A stretch of 55,389 nt of DNA, taken from assembly GCA_018729555.1 (NCBI GenBank), contig JAHHQG010000029.1:1-55389 (forward strand), written 5' to 3'. Source of the stretch: Clostridiales bacterium (lineage in GTDB: Bacteria > Bacillota > Sulfobacillia > RBS10-35). The translations under genes and the position numbers were made by a program. The notes under the pieces were generated by a model. The model ran no database searches, was not told the origin of the DNA, and saw nothing but the letters and a program-made list of their open reading frames with translations. Position 1 is the stretch's first letter, and the number at the start of each line of letters is the position of its first letter. Positions 1 to 8,260 of this stretch are shown here, piece by piece.

Positions 1-2
1 GT

Positions 3-152
3 TATGGGTTCAGGGATGCAGACACCTATATCCGCAAGATGCTTTTGGGCCTCCTGGAAGGGGATCATGGGGTACAGGTCCACGCTCTGTCGCACCGGTA
101 TGCGGGGGCTTTGGCCCGTCCTCGTGGCGGTGTCCCTCGCCTCCTTTGCTGA
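3..152 (+). pseudogene. Possible 3' tail of a transposase gene at the window edge
   Basis: The third forward frame is open from the window edge to a TGA at 150-152. Its first residues read YGFRDADTYIRKMLLGLL, which resembles the Y-G-F/Y-R-[DN]...K.L.. tail seen near the C-terminus of ISL3-type DDE transposases. It overlaps the start of the MFS gene in another frame. The resemblance is short and from memory, and the beginning is outside the window, so this may be chance. Confidence 0.3.
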
Positions 153-1308
153 TCGCCTGCTGATCTTCGTCCTGTCCTTGCTGGTGTACGAGGAGACCCG
201 TTCCGTGCCAGCCCTAGGACTGGTACTCCTCCTTCAGGCCCTCCCCGTTCTCCTCTCCGGTATGCTTGCTGCCCTGTTTGCTCCCGTAGGGAACAGTCGC
301 TGGCTCCTGCCGGTCCTCTATACCGGACAGGGATTACTGGCCGCCGTTCTTTTCCTGTGGCCGGCACCGAGCACCGTTTACCCTTTCACGTTCTTACAAT
401 CCCTTGCCGCGCGGGTGGCGGCCCTGGTAGTGCTGGCCTGGTTGCCGGAATGGGTGGGAAGGGATCGGCTGGTCGCCGCCAACGCCTGGCTGGCGGCCGC
501 CATGCGCACGATGCAGATCGTGGCTCCGGGCCTTGCAGGGGCCCTTCTGGTAGCTGCCGGCATGCGGTACGGCCTGGCGGCCAGCGCCCTTGCCTTCCTG
601 CTGGCCGGTCTAACGATCGCTTGCGGGTGGCCAGAAGGCGGCGGCCGGGCGACCGGTCTTTTCGCCGGGCATCCGGTCTCCCAGGCAACGGCTGGCAGAC
701 AGGCTACTCCTCCTGCGACCACCACGGGCGGCACCTCCTGGACGGACCTGGCGTTGTTGCTTGCCTGTTCGCTCCTGTACGGAGGAGCGATCGGGATCCA
801 TAACGTCCTTTTCATCCCGGTCGTGCAGGATGAGATGGGATACGGCCCGGGGATGATCGGGATCCTCATGACCGCCATGGGGCTCGGCATGGCGGCAGGC
901 GCGGCGGCCATGGGGGCTTGGGCCCGCCGGCTTCCAGTTATCCTTCTTCCCGGCTCCCTGGCCGCCCTCGCCGCCTGGCTGTGGCTCTTTTCTGAAGCCC
1001 GGTCCCCCGGGCCGGCCCTTTTCGTCCGCTTTGCCATGGGCGTGGCTCACGCCGGCTTCGGTCTTGTGATGGTGGTTTCCCTCCAGCGGATGACGGAAAC
1101 GGTAGGCGGGCGGGGTCGGCTGCTGGCGATCCAGAAGGTGGCTGAGGATGGCGGCCTCCTGGCCGGCCTCGCCCTGGGCAGCGTGGTGGCACCGGTTCTG
1201 GGACTGGTGCCGACGTTTCGCCTGGCGGCAGCCCCCGCCTTGCTGGCCGTCTTGGTGGCGGTGGCGTGGGGGGCCAGGGTGCGCGCCCCGGCACCGTCCG
1301 GGCTTTGA
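67..1308 (+). CDS. MFS transporter (unknown substrate)
   Basis: Polytopic membrane protein of about 413 residues with around twelve hydrophobic segments, typical of the major facilitator superfamily (the MFS_3/enterobactin-exporter-like class, whose N-terminus has an S-x-x-G/A-D-R-L motif; here S-F-A-D-R-L-L-I-F). The frame is open to the window edge. I prefer ATG at 67, preceded by GGAAGGGG, but ATG at 100, just before the first membrane helix, is also possible. Substrate cannot be read from the sequence. It is followed by about 1.2 kb of decayed mobile-element sequence, and its 5' end may itself lie next to a transposase tail, so the gene may be a transferred or rearranged copy. Confidence 0.75.
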   Translation: MGYRSTLCRTGMRGLWPVLVAVSLASFADRLLIFVLSLLVYEETRSVPALGLVLLLQALPVLLSGMLAALFAPVGNSRWLLPVLYTGQGLLAAVLFLWPAPSTVYPFTFLQSLAARVAALVVLAWLPEWVGRDRLVAANAWLAAAMRTMQIVAPGLAGALLVAAGMRYGLAASALAFLLAGLTIACGWPEGGGRATGLFAGHPVSQATAGRQATPPATTTGGTSWTDLALLLACSLLYGGAIGIHNVLFIPVVQDEMGYGPGMIGILMTAMGLGMAAGAAAMGAWARRLPVILLPGSLAALAAWLWLFSEARSPGPALFVRFAMGVAHAGFGLVMVVSLQRMTETVGGRGRLLAIQKVAEDGGLLAGLALGSVVAPVLGLVPTFRLAAAPALLAVLVAVAWGARVRAPAPSGL

Positions 1309-1490
1309 GGGAGGGCCCCCACCTGTCACCGGGCCGCGAAGAAATCACCGCTCATCGTTACGCCATGTGCCGCCTTTTCCCAGAAGGCCAGCCAAGGAAG
1401 GGTGCAGCAGCGATGGAAAGCGAATCCCAGCCCCTTGGGTGCTCATGGGGAGTGAGCCATGAGGAAGGGGAGAAGGTGAGGGACGTGGGA

Positions 1491-1870
1491 TCAACGTTGC
1501 CAAGGCTCCAGCTTCCCTAGCTCCCGGACCTTGGGCCGCCCGACCTTCAGGGAGACAAAGAACCGGCTGTCGCGGCAAGTGTTCTGTGTAGCGGTCTCTG
1601 TAGGGGGGCATAGCGGTCCTGAAGCATCCGCTCAAGGTCTGGCTGAACACCGGCGAATCCCTTCAGCCGCCGCTCCTCCCGCCTTTCCTCCTGCCGCTGG
1701 GGATCCAAATACGGGAGCTCGTAGACGGCCGTTCGTTGGGAGACCAGTGGTCCTTCAGCTTCGTCCCACGCCGCGCCTCGCGGATGGACCTCACCAAGAG
1801 ATTCGTACTCCTCAGATAAGGCCCCAAAGCCTTAGGTTACCCGTAGAACCGCGGGAACGCTCCCGAGTCC
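1491..1870 (-). pseudogene. Decayed IS256-family (mutator) transposase, C-terminal part
   Basis: Reading the minus strand across frames gives PKALGPYLRSTNLLVRSIRE (from 1834 down to about 1775), then a segment with YELPYLDPQRQEERREERRL and KGFAGVQPDLERMLQDRYA, and finally CRDSRFFVSLKVGRPKVREL ending at a TGA at 1491-1493. Y-L-R-[ST]-T-N-L-x-E-R followed by an Arg-rich stretch is the hallmark C-terminal segment of IS256/mutator transposases. The ORF is broken by an in-frame TAA (1837-1839, complement) and at least two frameshifts, so it is not functional. The last segment is less clearly part of the same family. Confidence 0.6.
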
Positions 1871-2067
1871 CCCCACCACAAGCCCACCACCCGCCGGTAC
1901 CGGCTACCCCAATTAGCCCTCAGGCTGCCACCGCCAAGCCCTCGGACAGTCGCCTTCGGCGGCGCCCGCGATCCTGTCAAGGGTGCCGTCAGGCAGGGCC
2001 GAAACCCCTTGCCCAGGACAGGCGGCGCCGCCAGACAGAATGGGGGCCAGGCTCGGCGGTGCCTCCC

Positions 2068-2262
2068 TTACACGGGCGTTCCATCACTCGGGGGAGTCGC
2101 GCCGTAGGACATGAGCAGCCCTGCCCGCTCCTTCTTCCGCAATCGGTAGGACTTGCCGCGGATGTTGACGACCATCGGGTGGTGAGGCAGCCGGTCCAGA
2201 ACGGCCCTGGCGATGACCGTGTCGCCGAAGATCTGGCCCCAGCCGCCAATCCTGATGCGGCC
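2068..2262 (-). pseudogene. Truncated IstB-like (IS21 family) ATP-binding protein remnant
   Basis: The minus strand reads GGWGQIFGDTVIARAVLDRL, then PHHPMVVNIRGKSYRLRKKE and RAGLLMSYG, and stops at TAA (complement of 2068-2070). This is the conserved C-terminal part of IstB helper ATPases of IS21 elements (consensus W-G-x-[IV]-F-G-D-x-V-[IV]-A-x-A-[IL]-L-D-R-L-x-H-H). The ATPase core with the Walker motifs is missing upstream, so only the last third survives. It lies 200 bp from the IS256-like relic, on the same strand. Confidence 0.8.
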
Positions 2263-2518
2263 TTTTCCCTTATGGGGCTGGTGGCGCTTTCAGGGGGCCT
2301 CCAATTGAGGGCCCTTGCGCCCCATCCCCAAGGGACCGAATGGACCGGGGGCCGGGGGCCCGATGGGGTAAGGCCACGATGGACTTTCAGGGACGCGTTT
2401 CACCCCTTTCCTTTAGCCCTTTGGCAGGCATAAGGAGGGCCAGGGTACCCTACGAGGGCATACCTCCCTTTTCCTACGCTGGAATTGCAAAACCGGTACG
2501 CAAAGGGAGGCGAGGATC

Positions 2519-3037
2519 ATGGCCTGGCAGGACGTCAAAGCAGGCATCGGCGCGATTCTCCGGATCTGGTTGGGGTTCCAGTGGCTGATGGCGGGCGTGG
2601 GGAAGGTAGGCAACCCGGTCTGGACGGGGGACCAGGCGGGAGCGGCGGTGACGGGGTTCTTGCAGGGGGCGCTGCAAAAGACGGGAGGCCCCCACCCTGA
2701 CGTCCAGTGGTGGTACGCCTGGTTTGTGGAGCATGTGGCCCTTCCCAACGCCAAGGTCTTCTCTTACCTGGTCGCCTATGGGGAGGTTCTGGTGGGCATC
2801 GGATTGATCCTCGGCGCCTTTACCACGGCGGCTCTTCTGGCCGGTGCCCTCATGAACCTGAACTTCCTCCTGGCAGGCGCCGTGAGCACCAACCCCATCT
2901 GGCTGACGGTGGCGGTGGTCCTCCTCTTCCTCGGCAACAGCGGCCGCTTCGGAGTGGATGGTCTCTACCGGATGTACCGGGACCGCCGGAAGCCGGTCCC
3001 CTTCATCCCCGACGATCGGGGCCGGGAAGTGGCTTGA
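2519..3037 (+). CDS. DoxX/DoxD-like integral membrane protein
   Basis: A 172-residue protein with four hydrophobic segments. The N-terminal R-I-W-L-G-x-Q-W-L-x-A-G-x-x-K motif (about residues 16-30) and the central A-Y-G-E-x-L-V-G-I-G-L-I-L-G segment (about 87-100) are typical of the DoxX family, which includes terminal quinol oxidase/thiosulfate:quinone oxidoreductase small subunits and many uncharacterised membrane proteins. The ATG at 2519 is preceded by a strong GGGAGGCGAGG site. It stands alone between a decayed IS region and a terminator, so it is probably monocistronic. Quinone or redox partner unknown. Confidence 0.8.
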   Translation: MAWQDVKAGIGAILRIWLGFQWLMAGVGKVGNPVWTGDQAGAAVTGFLQGALQKTGGPHPDVQWWYAWFVEHVALPNAKVFSYLVAYGEVLVGIGLILGAFTTAALLAGALMNLNFLLAGAVSTNPIWLTVAVVLLFLGNSGRFGVDGLYRMYRDRRKPVPFIPDDRGREVA

Positions 3038-3050
3038 CCTTCGAGGGAAG

Positions 3051-3088
3051 AGCCGGGCTTTTCCGAAGGGGAAGGCCCGGCTTTCTTC
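3051..3088 (+). terminator. Rho-independent terminator after the DoxX-like gene
   Basis: AGCCGGGC (3051-3058) pairs with GCCCGGCT (3075-3082); the flanking TTCC/GGAA extends the stem with a small bulge, and TTTCTTCT follows. It lies 14 bp after the stop codon. Confidence 0.75.
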
Positions 3089-3118
3089 TGCCATGATGGA
3101 AGGGTAGAGGGGGATGGG

Positions 3119-4369
3119 GTGGCTCGAAAGTTTCGGTTTGACGCCCGCACCCGGACGGAGATCATCCTCCGCTATCTCGGCGGGGGGTTCGTGGCCTTTT
3201 TGGCCCTCCTCTTCTGGCTGGCGGTGGACCCTCGCGCCTGGGAGTCGGGGGGCCTTAGGACGTACGCCCTTTTGCACCTGGATGTCCTCGGATGGATCAC
3301 CACGGTGATGCTGGGGGTCTACCTCAACCTCCTTCCCGTCACTCTTCCCCGCACCCGCGTCAACCCCCGCTTGGCCGAGGTGGCCTTTTGGCCTTATGGG
3401 CTCGGGGTGATTCTCCTCATCCTTGGGTTTGGGACCGGCCGAGGGGAGCTTCTCCTCGGGGGCGGCATCCTTTTACCCCTGGTCCTCTTGATCCTGAGCC
3501 TCCATCTGGTGTGGGGGGTGTGGCCGGCGGCGTCGGAGATGCTGCGAAACCCCACGGCCTTGAGCTACCTCCTGGCCCCCCTCTCCTTGGGACTCGCCGC
3601 CATCCTGGGGGGCCTCATGGCCCTTTCCCTAGGTGGGGTCCTTTCCCCTTCCGCCTTGACCCTGGCGCCCTTCCACCTCCTCTTGGCCCTCGGGGGCTGG
3701 CTTGTCCTGACGGTCATGGGGAGCGCCTACCGGCTGGTGCCCTTCTTTTTTGCCACGCCTACTCCTCGAGATGAGGCATCCTTCGGCAGTCTCCCCGTCC
3801 TTTTGTGGGCGGCCGGCCTTTTGGCCAGCGGCCTGGGATGGGGGTGGGGACGAAGTCTTCTCCTTTCCCTGGGGGCTCTTCTCTTCGCCTGGGATATGGT
3901 CCGCATGATGGCCCACGGCCAGCACCGAAAGCGAGAACCGGTGCAGATCCTAACACAGGTGAGTTTTCTTCTCTTTCTGGTGGCAGCCCTCCTCTGGTCC
4001 CTCGGCCGGAGCCTGGCGGTTTCACCCTGGCCGTGGATGGGGGCTGCCCTTTACCTCGCCCTGTTTCTTGCCCCCAGCCTTTTGATCTTCGCCCAGCTCT
4101 CCCGAATCCTGGTCTTCTTGACGGCCCTGGATCTCCTGCAGCGAAAGGGGATCCGCACCCATCGCCACTGGAATCTCTCCCGGCCGCGCCCTGCCTTGGG
4201 AGGTGGGCTCCTTTGGGTGGCCGGGGGCTTGGGGGTGGCCTTGGGAGGGGTTCTCCCTCCCTGGGGTCCTTGGGTCGGCGCTGGGTTGCAGCTTTTGGGG
4301 GGGCTTCTTCTTTTGGGGAGCCTTTGGCCTTCCCTTTGGGCTAGGCGCCTTCTCCGGGATGGAGGTTAG
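3119..4369 (+). CDS. Polytopic membrane protein, possibly heme-copper-oxidase-I-like
   Basis: A 416-residue protein with about twelve membrane helices, starting at GTG 3119 behind AGAGGGGG. Two segments repeat the pattern H-L-x-x-L-G-W...M-x-x-x-Y-x-L-x-P: one around residue 53 (HLDVLGWITTVMLGVYLNLLP) and one around residue 184 (HLLLALGGWLVLTVMGSAYR). Histidines at the start of helices with a downstream G-x-x-Y-x-x-x-P are a feature of subunit-I-like paralogues of the heme-copper oxidase/NO reductase superfamily (CcoN- or NorB-like). I cannot locate the full set of six haem/copper histidines, so a catalytic oxidase is unlikely; a haem-binding or quinone-interacting membrane protein is one inference. 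It lies 82 bp after the DoxX-like gene, beyond a terminator. Confidence 0.5.
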   Translation: MARKFRFDARTRTEIILRYLGGGFVAFLALLFWLAVDPRAWESGGLRTYALLHLDVLGWITTVMLGVYLNLLPVTLPRTRVNPRLAEVAFWPYGLGVILLILGFGTGRGELLLGGGILLPLVLLILSLHLVWGVWPAASEMLRNPTALSYLLAPLSLGLAAILGGLMALSLGGVLSPSALTLAPFHLLLALGGWLVLTVMGSAYRLVPFFFATPTPRDEASFGSLPVLLWAAGLLASGLGWGWGRSLLLSLGALLFAWDMVRMMAHGQHRKREPVQILTQVSFLLFLVAALLWSLGRSLAVSPWPWMGAALYLALFLAPSLLIFAQLSRILVFLTALDLLQRKGIRTHRHWNLSRPRPALGGGLLWVAGGLGVALGGVLPPWGPWVGAGLQLLGGLLLLGSLWPSLWARRLLRDGG

Positions 4370-4383
4370 GGTAGGGAAAAGCC

Positions 4384-4611
4384 TTATCTCCCGTTGAGGG
4401 AGCCGTACCTGCCTGGATCATGAGGGAATGGCGTCGGAACTCCCGAGGCGAAGTGAGGCCGCAGGGAGGCATCCAGGTGCTGGCGGAGTTAGGGGCCGGC
4501 GGCTTCGAAAAAACAGCGGATGGGCCTGAAGAGGGGGGGGTCGCGGAGAACGGGGTGCTGGATCTGGCGGCGATCAAAGATGTAGAGGTAAAGGGCCATG
4601 AGGGTGCCGCA
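4384..4611 (-). pseudogene. Decayed minus-strand ORF, family not recognised
   Basis: One minus-strand frame has strongly protein-like composition interrupted by a stop. It reads CRVCGTLMALYLYIFDRRQ, then a segment containing HPVLRD and FRPIRCFFEAAGP, then a TAA, then in the same frame LRQHLDASLRPHFASGVPTP and FPHDPGRYGSLNGR before TAA (complement of 4384-4386). The C-x-x-C at the start could be half of a zinc site. I do not recognise the family. The in-frame stop and the absence of an intact start argue that it is a relic, possibly of a mobile element like those at 1.5-2.3 kb. Confidence 0.4.
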
Positions 4612-4761
4612 AACCCGGCACCGCGAAGAGGCCTGCGGCGGCTATGGGGGTTAACCCCAATGCGGGTACGGGAGCCACCTCCCTTGGGGCGTATTCGTAC
4701 AGGAAGGAGGCTTTTCCTTTCTCCCGCTACCCGTGGTAAGGTGAGCCGGGAGGTTTCATCG

Positions 4762-5922
<1,161 letters not shown>

Positions 5923-5929
5923 GTCGCTC

Positions 5930-5959
5930 TTGACTGGGAACTCCTTCTCCGTGTATGGT
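5930..5959 (+). promoter_or_regulatory. Candidate sigma-A promoter of the infC operon
   Basis: TTGACT (5930-5935) and TATGGT (5954-5959) are separated by 18 bp. The site lies just after the preceding stop codon and about 180 bp before infC, leaving a transcribed leader. Confidence 0.55.
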
Positions 5960-6014
5960 CTCACCGGAAGGCCAGCGGACCGACCAAGAAGAAGTTCCCG
6001 CTTCTCACCTGGGG

Positions 6015-6119
6015 GCGCCTGGAGCTGCTACCCAGGTCAGGTACCGTCAGGGGCCGGCACCCAGGGCGGGTGCGTCCTCAAAGGTGGCCGGGCGGGATCT
6101 CCGCTCGGCTCTTTCGTTT
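6015..6119 (+). promoter_or_regulatory. infC leader with attenuator-like terminator
   Basis: The leader carries a complementary pair around 6017-6050 (ACCTGGG ... CCCAGGT) and, directly before infC, an intrinsic terminator: GCCGGGCGG (6087-6095), loop GATCT, CCGCTCGGC (6101-6109), then TCTTTCGTTT. A terminator inside the leader of infC-rpmI-rplT is the known arrangement for L20-mediated feedback in Bacillus. Which upstream segment forms the antiterminator is not resolved by eye. Confidence 0.6.
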
Positions 6120-6137
6120 AACGGGAGGTGTGGCCGA

Positions 6138-6698
6138 ATCAGCCGCGATCAGCGAATCAATGAGCAGATCCGAGCCCGAGAAGTGAGGCTCATCGATGAA
6201 AAGGGAGAGCAGCTGGGCATCATACCCCTGGCCGAAGCTCTGCGCATCGCCAGGGAGCGGGGGCTTGATCTGGTGGAGGTGGCGTCCCAGGCGCAGCCGG
6301 TGGTATGCCGCCTCATGGACTACGGCCGCTACAAGTACGAGATGGCCAAGAGGGAGCGGGAGGCCCGGCGCCACCAGAAGATCCAGGAGATCAAAGAGGT
6401 CAAGCTGCGGGTGAACATCGACGATCACGACTTTGAGGTCAAGGCTCGGAATGCCATGCGATTCCTGAAGGACGGCGACAAGGTGAAGGCCACCATCATG
6501 TTCCGGGGCCGGGAGATCACCCATCCCGAGCTGGGGCTGCGGGTGCTGGAGCGCCTGACGGAGTATGTGCAAGAGGTGGGCCAGGTGGAGCAGCCCCCGC
6601 GGGTGGAAGGGCGCAACATGGTGATGATGCTGGCGCCCAAGGCCCAGAAGGGGTCCTCCGGGTCGCGCTCCAAGCCGGCCGAGGCGCAAGGGGGGTAA
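6138..6698 (+). CDS. infC: Translation initiation factor IF-3 (ATC start)
   Basis: IF3 of 186 residues: binds the 30S subunit, controls start-codon fidelity and prevents early 50S joining. The N-domain segment R-I-N-E-Q-I-R-A-R-E-V-R-L-I-D and the C-domain segment V-N-I-D-D-H-D-F-E-V-K are classical. No ATG, GTG or TTG fits the family N-terminus; instead ATC at 6138-6140 lies 7 nt after GGGAGGTG and gives the expected start S-R-D-Q-R-I-N-E. AUU/AUC/AUA starts are typical of infC and make its translation self-limiting. The C-terminus has a short low-complexity tail. First gene of infC-rpmI-rplT. Confidence 0.95.
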   Translation: MSRDQRINEQIRAREVRLIDEKGEQLGIIPLAEALRIARERGLDLVEVASQAQPVVCRLMDYGRYKYEMAKREREARRHQKIQEIKEVKLRVNIDDHDFEVKARNAMRFLKDGDKVKATIMFRGREITHPELGLRVLERLTEYVQEVGQVEQPPRVEGRNMVMMLAPKAQKGSSGSRSKPAEAQGG

Positions 6699-6702
6699 CG
6701 AG

Positions 6703-6897
6703 ATGCCAAAGATGAAGACCCATAAGGCGACGGCCAAACGCTTCAAGCGGACGGGGTCCGGGAAATGGGTGCGCAACCGGGCCAACCGGATCCACCGCCA
6801 CAACAAGACGAAGCGGGCCAAGAGGGAACTGGACAAGAAGATCGTGGTGTCGCCCGCCGACCGGAAGCGGGTGGAGCGGCTGCTGCCGTATCACTGA
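6703..6897 (+). CDS. rpmI: 50S ribosomal protein L35
   Basis: A 64-residue basic protein beginning M-P-K-M-K-T-H-K-A-T-A-K-R-F, the invariant L35 start, with the typical R-x-N-R-I-H-R-H-N-K-T-K-R-A-K-R segment. Full length for the family. Starts 4 nt after the infC stop and is followed by rplT 15 bp later; the trio is cotranscribed in most bacteria. Confidence 0.98.
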   Translation: MPKMKTHKATAKRFKRTGSGKWVRNRANRIHRHNKTKRAKRELDKKIVVSPADRKRVERLLPYH

Positions 6898-6912
6898 GGA
6901 GGTTGACACGCT

Positions 6913-7266
6913 ATGGCACGGGTGAAGCGGGGCTTTGTGGCCCGGCGCCGCCGCAAGAAGATCCTCAAGCTGGCCAAGGGGTATTGGGGGGCGAAACACC
7001 GCCTGTACCGGGTGGCCCGGGAGCAGGTGCTCCATTCCCTGAGCTACGCCTACCGGGACCGGAAAGCCCGCAAACGGGATTTCCGCCGCCTCTGGATCGC
7101 CCGCATCAATGCGGCGGCGCGGTTGAACGGCCTATCCTACAGCCGGTTCATGCAGGGCCTGAAGAAGGCCGGGGTGGCCATCAACCGAAAGATGCTGGCG
7201 GATCTGGCGGTGCGGGATGAAAAGGCCTTTGCCCAGCTGGTGGAAAAGGCGAAGGCTGCCCTCTGA
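6913..7266 (+). CDS. rplT: 50S ribosomal protein L20
   Basis: A 117-residue protein with the basic N-terminal helix [16 protein letters not shown] and the globular C-domain containing [25 protein letters not shown]20 binds 23S rRNA early in 50S assembly and is the known autorepressor of this operon in Bacillus and E. coli, which fits the attenuator-like leader upstream of infC. RBS GAGGAGG overlaps the end of rpmI. Followed by a strong terminator. Confidence 0.98.
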   Translation: MARVKRGFVARRRRKKILKLAKGYWGAKHRLYRVAREQVLHSLSYAYRDRKARKRDFRRLWIARINAAARLNGLSYSRFMQGLKKAGVAINRKMLADLAVRDEKAFAQLVEKAKAAL

Positions 7267-7293
7267 GGTACGCGAGGAAGAGGGTCGTACAAA

Positions 7294-7332
7294 GGAGAGG
7301 GGCCGCCCGGCGGCCCCTCTCCTTTGCTTTGC
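7294..7332. terminator. Bidirectional terminator between rplT and fabI
   Basis: GGAGAGGGGCCGCC (7294-7307) and GGCGGCCCCTCTCC (7309-7322) form a 14-bp perfect stem, with TTTGCTTTGC on the right and AAA immediately to the left. It can end the rplT transcript and, less strongly, the convergent fabI transcript. Confidence 0.85.
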
Positions 7333-7349
7333 TGCATGCTTTAAGCTTC

Positions 7350-8123
7350 TCAGGCCCCCGTGACGTGAAAGCCTCCGTCCACGTAGAGGACTTCCCCCGT
7401 GATCCCGCGGCTCATGGGGCTCAGGAGGAAGAGGGCCGCCTGGCCCAGCTCTTCCGGCTCGGTGTTTTTCTTCAAAGGGGAGCGCTCCCGGTAGAGGCGG
7501 AGGGAGTCGGTGAACCCGGGGACTCCCCGGGCCGCCAGGGTGTTGATGGGCCCGGCGGAAAGGGCGTTCACCCGGATGCCCCGTTCCCCCAGGTCGGCGG
7601 CCAGGTAGCGGACGGCCGCCTCCAGGGCCGCCTTCGCCACCCCCATGACGCCGTAGCCGGGCATCACCTGCTGGGAACCGTGGTAGGTGAGGGTGAGGAT
7701 GGAGGTGCCGGGGCGGAAGAGGTGACTTCCGTACCGGCAGAGGCCGATGAGGGAGTAGGCGGAGATGTCCAGGGCCACCTGGAAACCCTCGCGGGGGATC
7801 TGGTGGAAGGGAGAGGCCAGGGCTTCCCGGGGGGCATAGGCGACGGAGTGGACGAGGAAATCGATCGCCCCCAGGTCCTTTTGCACCTGGGCGAAAAGGG
7901 CCTGGAGATCGTCATCCCGGCTGACATCGCAGGGGTAGAGGTGCCGGATGGGGGTCCCTTCCGAGAGCTTCTTCACCCGGTCGGCCACCCGCTCCCCTTC
8001 GTAGGTGAGGGCGACCTCCGCCCCCGCCTCTAAGAGGGCCTCGGTGATGGCCCAGGCGATGCTGTGGCGGTTGGCCACCCCCAACACGATCCCTTTCTTT
8101 CCTTCCATGAGCTTGGCGGTCAT
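7350..8123 (-). CDS. fabI: Enoyl-[acyl-carrier-protein] reductase (NADH), FabI type
   Basis: SDR-family enzyme that catalyses the last reduction in each cycle of fatty acid elongation. The N-terminal G-V-A-N-R-H-S-I-A-W-A-I nucleotide-binding segment, S-V-A-Y-A-P at about residue 93 and catalytic Tyr157 and Lys164 (Y-G-V-M-G-V-A-K, spacing Y-x6-K as in FabI rather than Y-x3-K) identify it. The C-terminus D-G-G-F-H-V-T-G is typical. Start taken at ATG 8123 (257 residues); ATG 8108 is an alternative, and the frame also runs open further upstream. Convergent with rplT, divergent from ypdA. Confidence 0.95.
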   Translation of the reverse strand: MTAKLMEGKKGIVLGVANRHSIAWAITEALLEAGAEVALTYEGERVADRVKKLSEGTPIRHLYPCDVSRDDDLQALFAQVQKDLGAIDFLVHSVAYAPREALASPFHQIPREGFQVALDISAYSLIGLCRYGSHLFRPGTSILTLTYHGSQQVMPGYGVMGVAKAALEAAVRYLAADLGERGIRVNALSAGPINTLAARGVPGFTDSLRLYRERSPLKKNTEPEELGQAALFLLSPMSRGITGEVLYVDGGFHVTGA

Positions 8124-8260
8124 GCATCCCATCCCATCTTTGTAGTCTTTCGCAAAGGGTTCCTTCGACCCCGGCGGACCATCCTCCTTCCCTGCACCCC
8201 CCGGGGCCGCCTTTGCTAACATAATCACCAGCGGTCCTCGTTGGAAAGGAGCATACCTCC

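Larger units (their letters stand above)
1309..2518. other. Mobile-element graveyard with no intact gene
   Basis: No intact coding frame with plausible protein character is seen in this 1.2 kb. The long plus-strand frame from 1531 to 2433 is Pro/Arg-rich and is the antisense of the two transposase relics, so I do not call it a gene. The last 100 bp presumably hold the promoter of the DoxX-like gene, but I see no convincing hexamers. Confidence 0.7.

Noticed and set aside
1531-2433. A 300-residue plus-strand open frame
   Set aside because: It is antisense to the IS256-like and IstB-like relics and is Pro/Arg/Gln-rich without any recognisable motif.
4420-4761. A 114-residue N-terminal extension of the glutaryl-CoA-dehydrogenase-like enzyme
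   Set aside because: The extension is antisense to a decayed ORF, has no family counterpart, and a well-placed GGGAGG-GTG start exists at 4762.
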